Shown here: positions 4,982 to 5,803 of the stretch, piece by piece
Position numbering within the stretch: position 1 is the first letter of the stretch
How the letters are laid out: each line of letters begins with the position of its first letter
NCBI GenBank assembly: GCA_947457325.1
Contig: CANGVU010000098.1
Span: 1 to 5,803 of the forward strand
DNA: 5,803 nucleotides
Direction of reading: 5' to 3'
Source: Flavobacteriales bacterium
GTDB taxonomy: Bacteria > Bacteroidota > Bacteroidia > Flavobacteriales_D > Sanyastnellaceae
Made by a program: the position numbers and the translations under genes
The notes under the pieces: generated by a model
The model's input: the letters and a program-made list of their open reading frames with translations, nothing else
What the model was told of the DNA's origin: nothing
The model's database searches: none

Positions 4982-5803
4982 TTATCCTTGACCGCCCATT
5001 TCACCCAACCATCGTTCCCATGCCGACTGATCCCAATTGCGGGATTCGAAAAATGAAATCCGCTCCTTGGGATGCCACATCGCTGAACTCCACACCACGC
5101 GACCTCTGTTGCCCACCTTCCTCCAATCGACGTTGCCTTCAGGAAAACGCTCACACCACAATGGACCAAAAGCCGCGGCGTCATGACCATACAACACGGG
5201 CCATACTTTCTCTTTGTTCCAAAGTGCTGAATCGGCGGTCATCAAGCCATCGCACAAGGTCTGTTGCATCATGACCTCCCAGGCATCAACCAAAACCGTT
5301 GTATCTGAAGACAACTCCTTGATGTGATTGATCCATTGAGATAAATATGTGGAGGGCATTTGGTAAGCGGCATCGACCCGAAATCCAGTCACTCCGCGAT
5401 TTATCCAGTTCTCTGCCAATCGCTGAAAATACAAAACCACTTCCGCATGCGCTCCATTCAATTGAACAACGTCCGTCCAATCGGTACCTAGAGGATGGTG
5501 CAGCTTTCCATTTTCATCTTGGTAATAAAATTCAGGATGCTCTTTTACCCAAGGATGATCCCAAGCCGTGTGGTTCATCACCCAGTCCATCCAGATTCGC
5601 AATCCCAAGGTTTCGCAGGTCTCTCGAAAAACATTCCAATCCGCCACCGAACCCCAAGCGCTTTCCATGGATTCAAAATCTGCTATGCAATAAGGCGACC
5701 CCACGGCATGCAGCACTCCCTTTTTGAAAAACGGCATGAGGTAGATGACTTCCACCCCAATGGACTTCAATTGGGGCAAAAGACGCGTCAATTGTTGGCA
5801 TTG
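4982..5803 (-). CDS. GH13 (alpha-amylase family) glycosidase-like protein, N-terminus outside the window
   Basis: The frame runs from the right edge to a TGA at 4982 and gives 273 codons plus the stop. A TTG at 5791 could be read as a start, but the frame is open upstream of it (QCQQ-LTRLL) and GH13 domains begin earlier, so the gene is partial. Counting Leu at 5791 as 1, LPQLKSIGVEVIYLMPFF (5-22) is the second beta/alpha unit of the barrel. DWVMNH at 69-74 is conserved region I. GVTGFRVDAA at 133-142 is region II, with Arg138 and nucleophile Asp140. TTVLVDAWEV at 164-173 sits where region III normally has its general-acid Glu (GExW-like), but here the aligned residue seems to be Asp169. Region IV (NHD) aligns with ISFFESRNWDQ at 245-255 and lacks the usual His. 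The protein ends only about 15 residues later, with no room for domain C. No signal peptide can be judged. It may act on alpha-glucans or be a degenerate relative. Confidence 0.85.
   Translation of the reverse strand, partial: QCQQLTRLLPQLKSIGVEVIYLMPFFKKGVLHAVGSPYCIADFESMESAWGSVADWNVFRETCETLGLRIWMDWVMNHTAWDHPWVKEHPEFYYQDENGKLHHPLGTDWTDVVQLNGAHAEVVLYFQRLAENWINRGVTGFRVDAAYQMPSTYLSQWINHIKELSSDTTVLVDAWEVMMQQTLCDGLMTADSALWNKEKVWPVLYGHDAAAFGPLWCERFPEGNVDWRKVGNRGRVVWSSAMWHPKERISFFESRNWDQSAWERWLGEMGGQG

Noticed and set aside
5347..5727. Plus-strand 126-codon frame opposite GH13
   Set aside because: It is antisense to the conserved GH13 regions I and II and shows no domain of its own.
5789..5791. 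TTG as the start codon of the GH13 gene
   Set aside because: The frame remains open to the window edge, and the visible protein starts within the second barrel unit, so the true start is upstream.

Overview
The window looks like chromosomal DNA from a Bacteroidota (Flavobacteriales-like) bacterium. The evidence is a secreted protein with the N-terminal form typical of that phylum (signal peptide, then an IPYQAVMRNADG-type start), FISUMP domains joined by GCTDGSACNF...DDGSC linkers, A-rich leaders without clear Shine-Dalgarno sites, and extragenic repeats of the CGCAAAG/CACAGAG type. All genes that can be supported are on the minus strand.

Layout from left to right. (1) Positions 1-2555 hold the N-terminal 851 codons of a large secreted FISUMP-repeat protein; its C-terminus lies beyond the left edge. 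(2) Positions ~2640-3903 hold a complete IS110-group insertion sequence of about 1.26 kb. Its transposase reading frame is cut in two by a single in-frame TAA codon. (3) Between the transposase start and the upstream end of the element, three adjacent hairpins (3868-3890, 3776-3862, 3729-3775) have the layout of an IS110 bridge RNA. Two 10-nt stretches in their internal loops match the element's own right-hand junction, in the orientations expected of guide sequences. (4) Positions 3903-4081 hold a cluster of degenerate extragenic repeats, and the element is inserted in one of them. (5) Six 8-bp tandem units run into the stop codon of (6) a TerC-family membrane protein gene (4181-4954). (7) 27 bp upstream of that gene on the minus strand lies the 3' part of a GH13 (alpha-amylase family) gene that runs off the right edge.

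The GH13 and TerC genes are close enough to be cotranscribed. The IS sits between TerC and the FISUMP gene and ends about 85 bp before the FISUMP start codon, so it probably altered that gene's promoter region. The strongest discovery candidate is the IS110 bridge RNA, whose predicted guides read the extragenic repeat as target. IS110 bridge RNAs are an established class; this particular RNA and its repeat target are inferred here from sequence alone.
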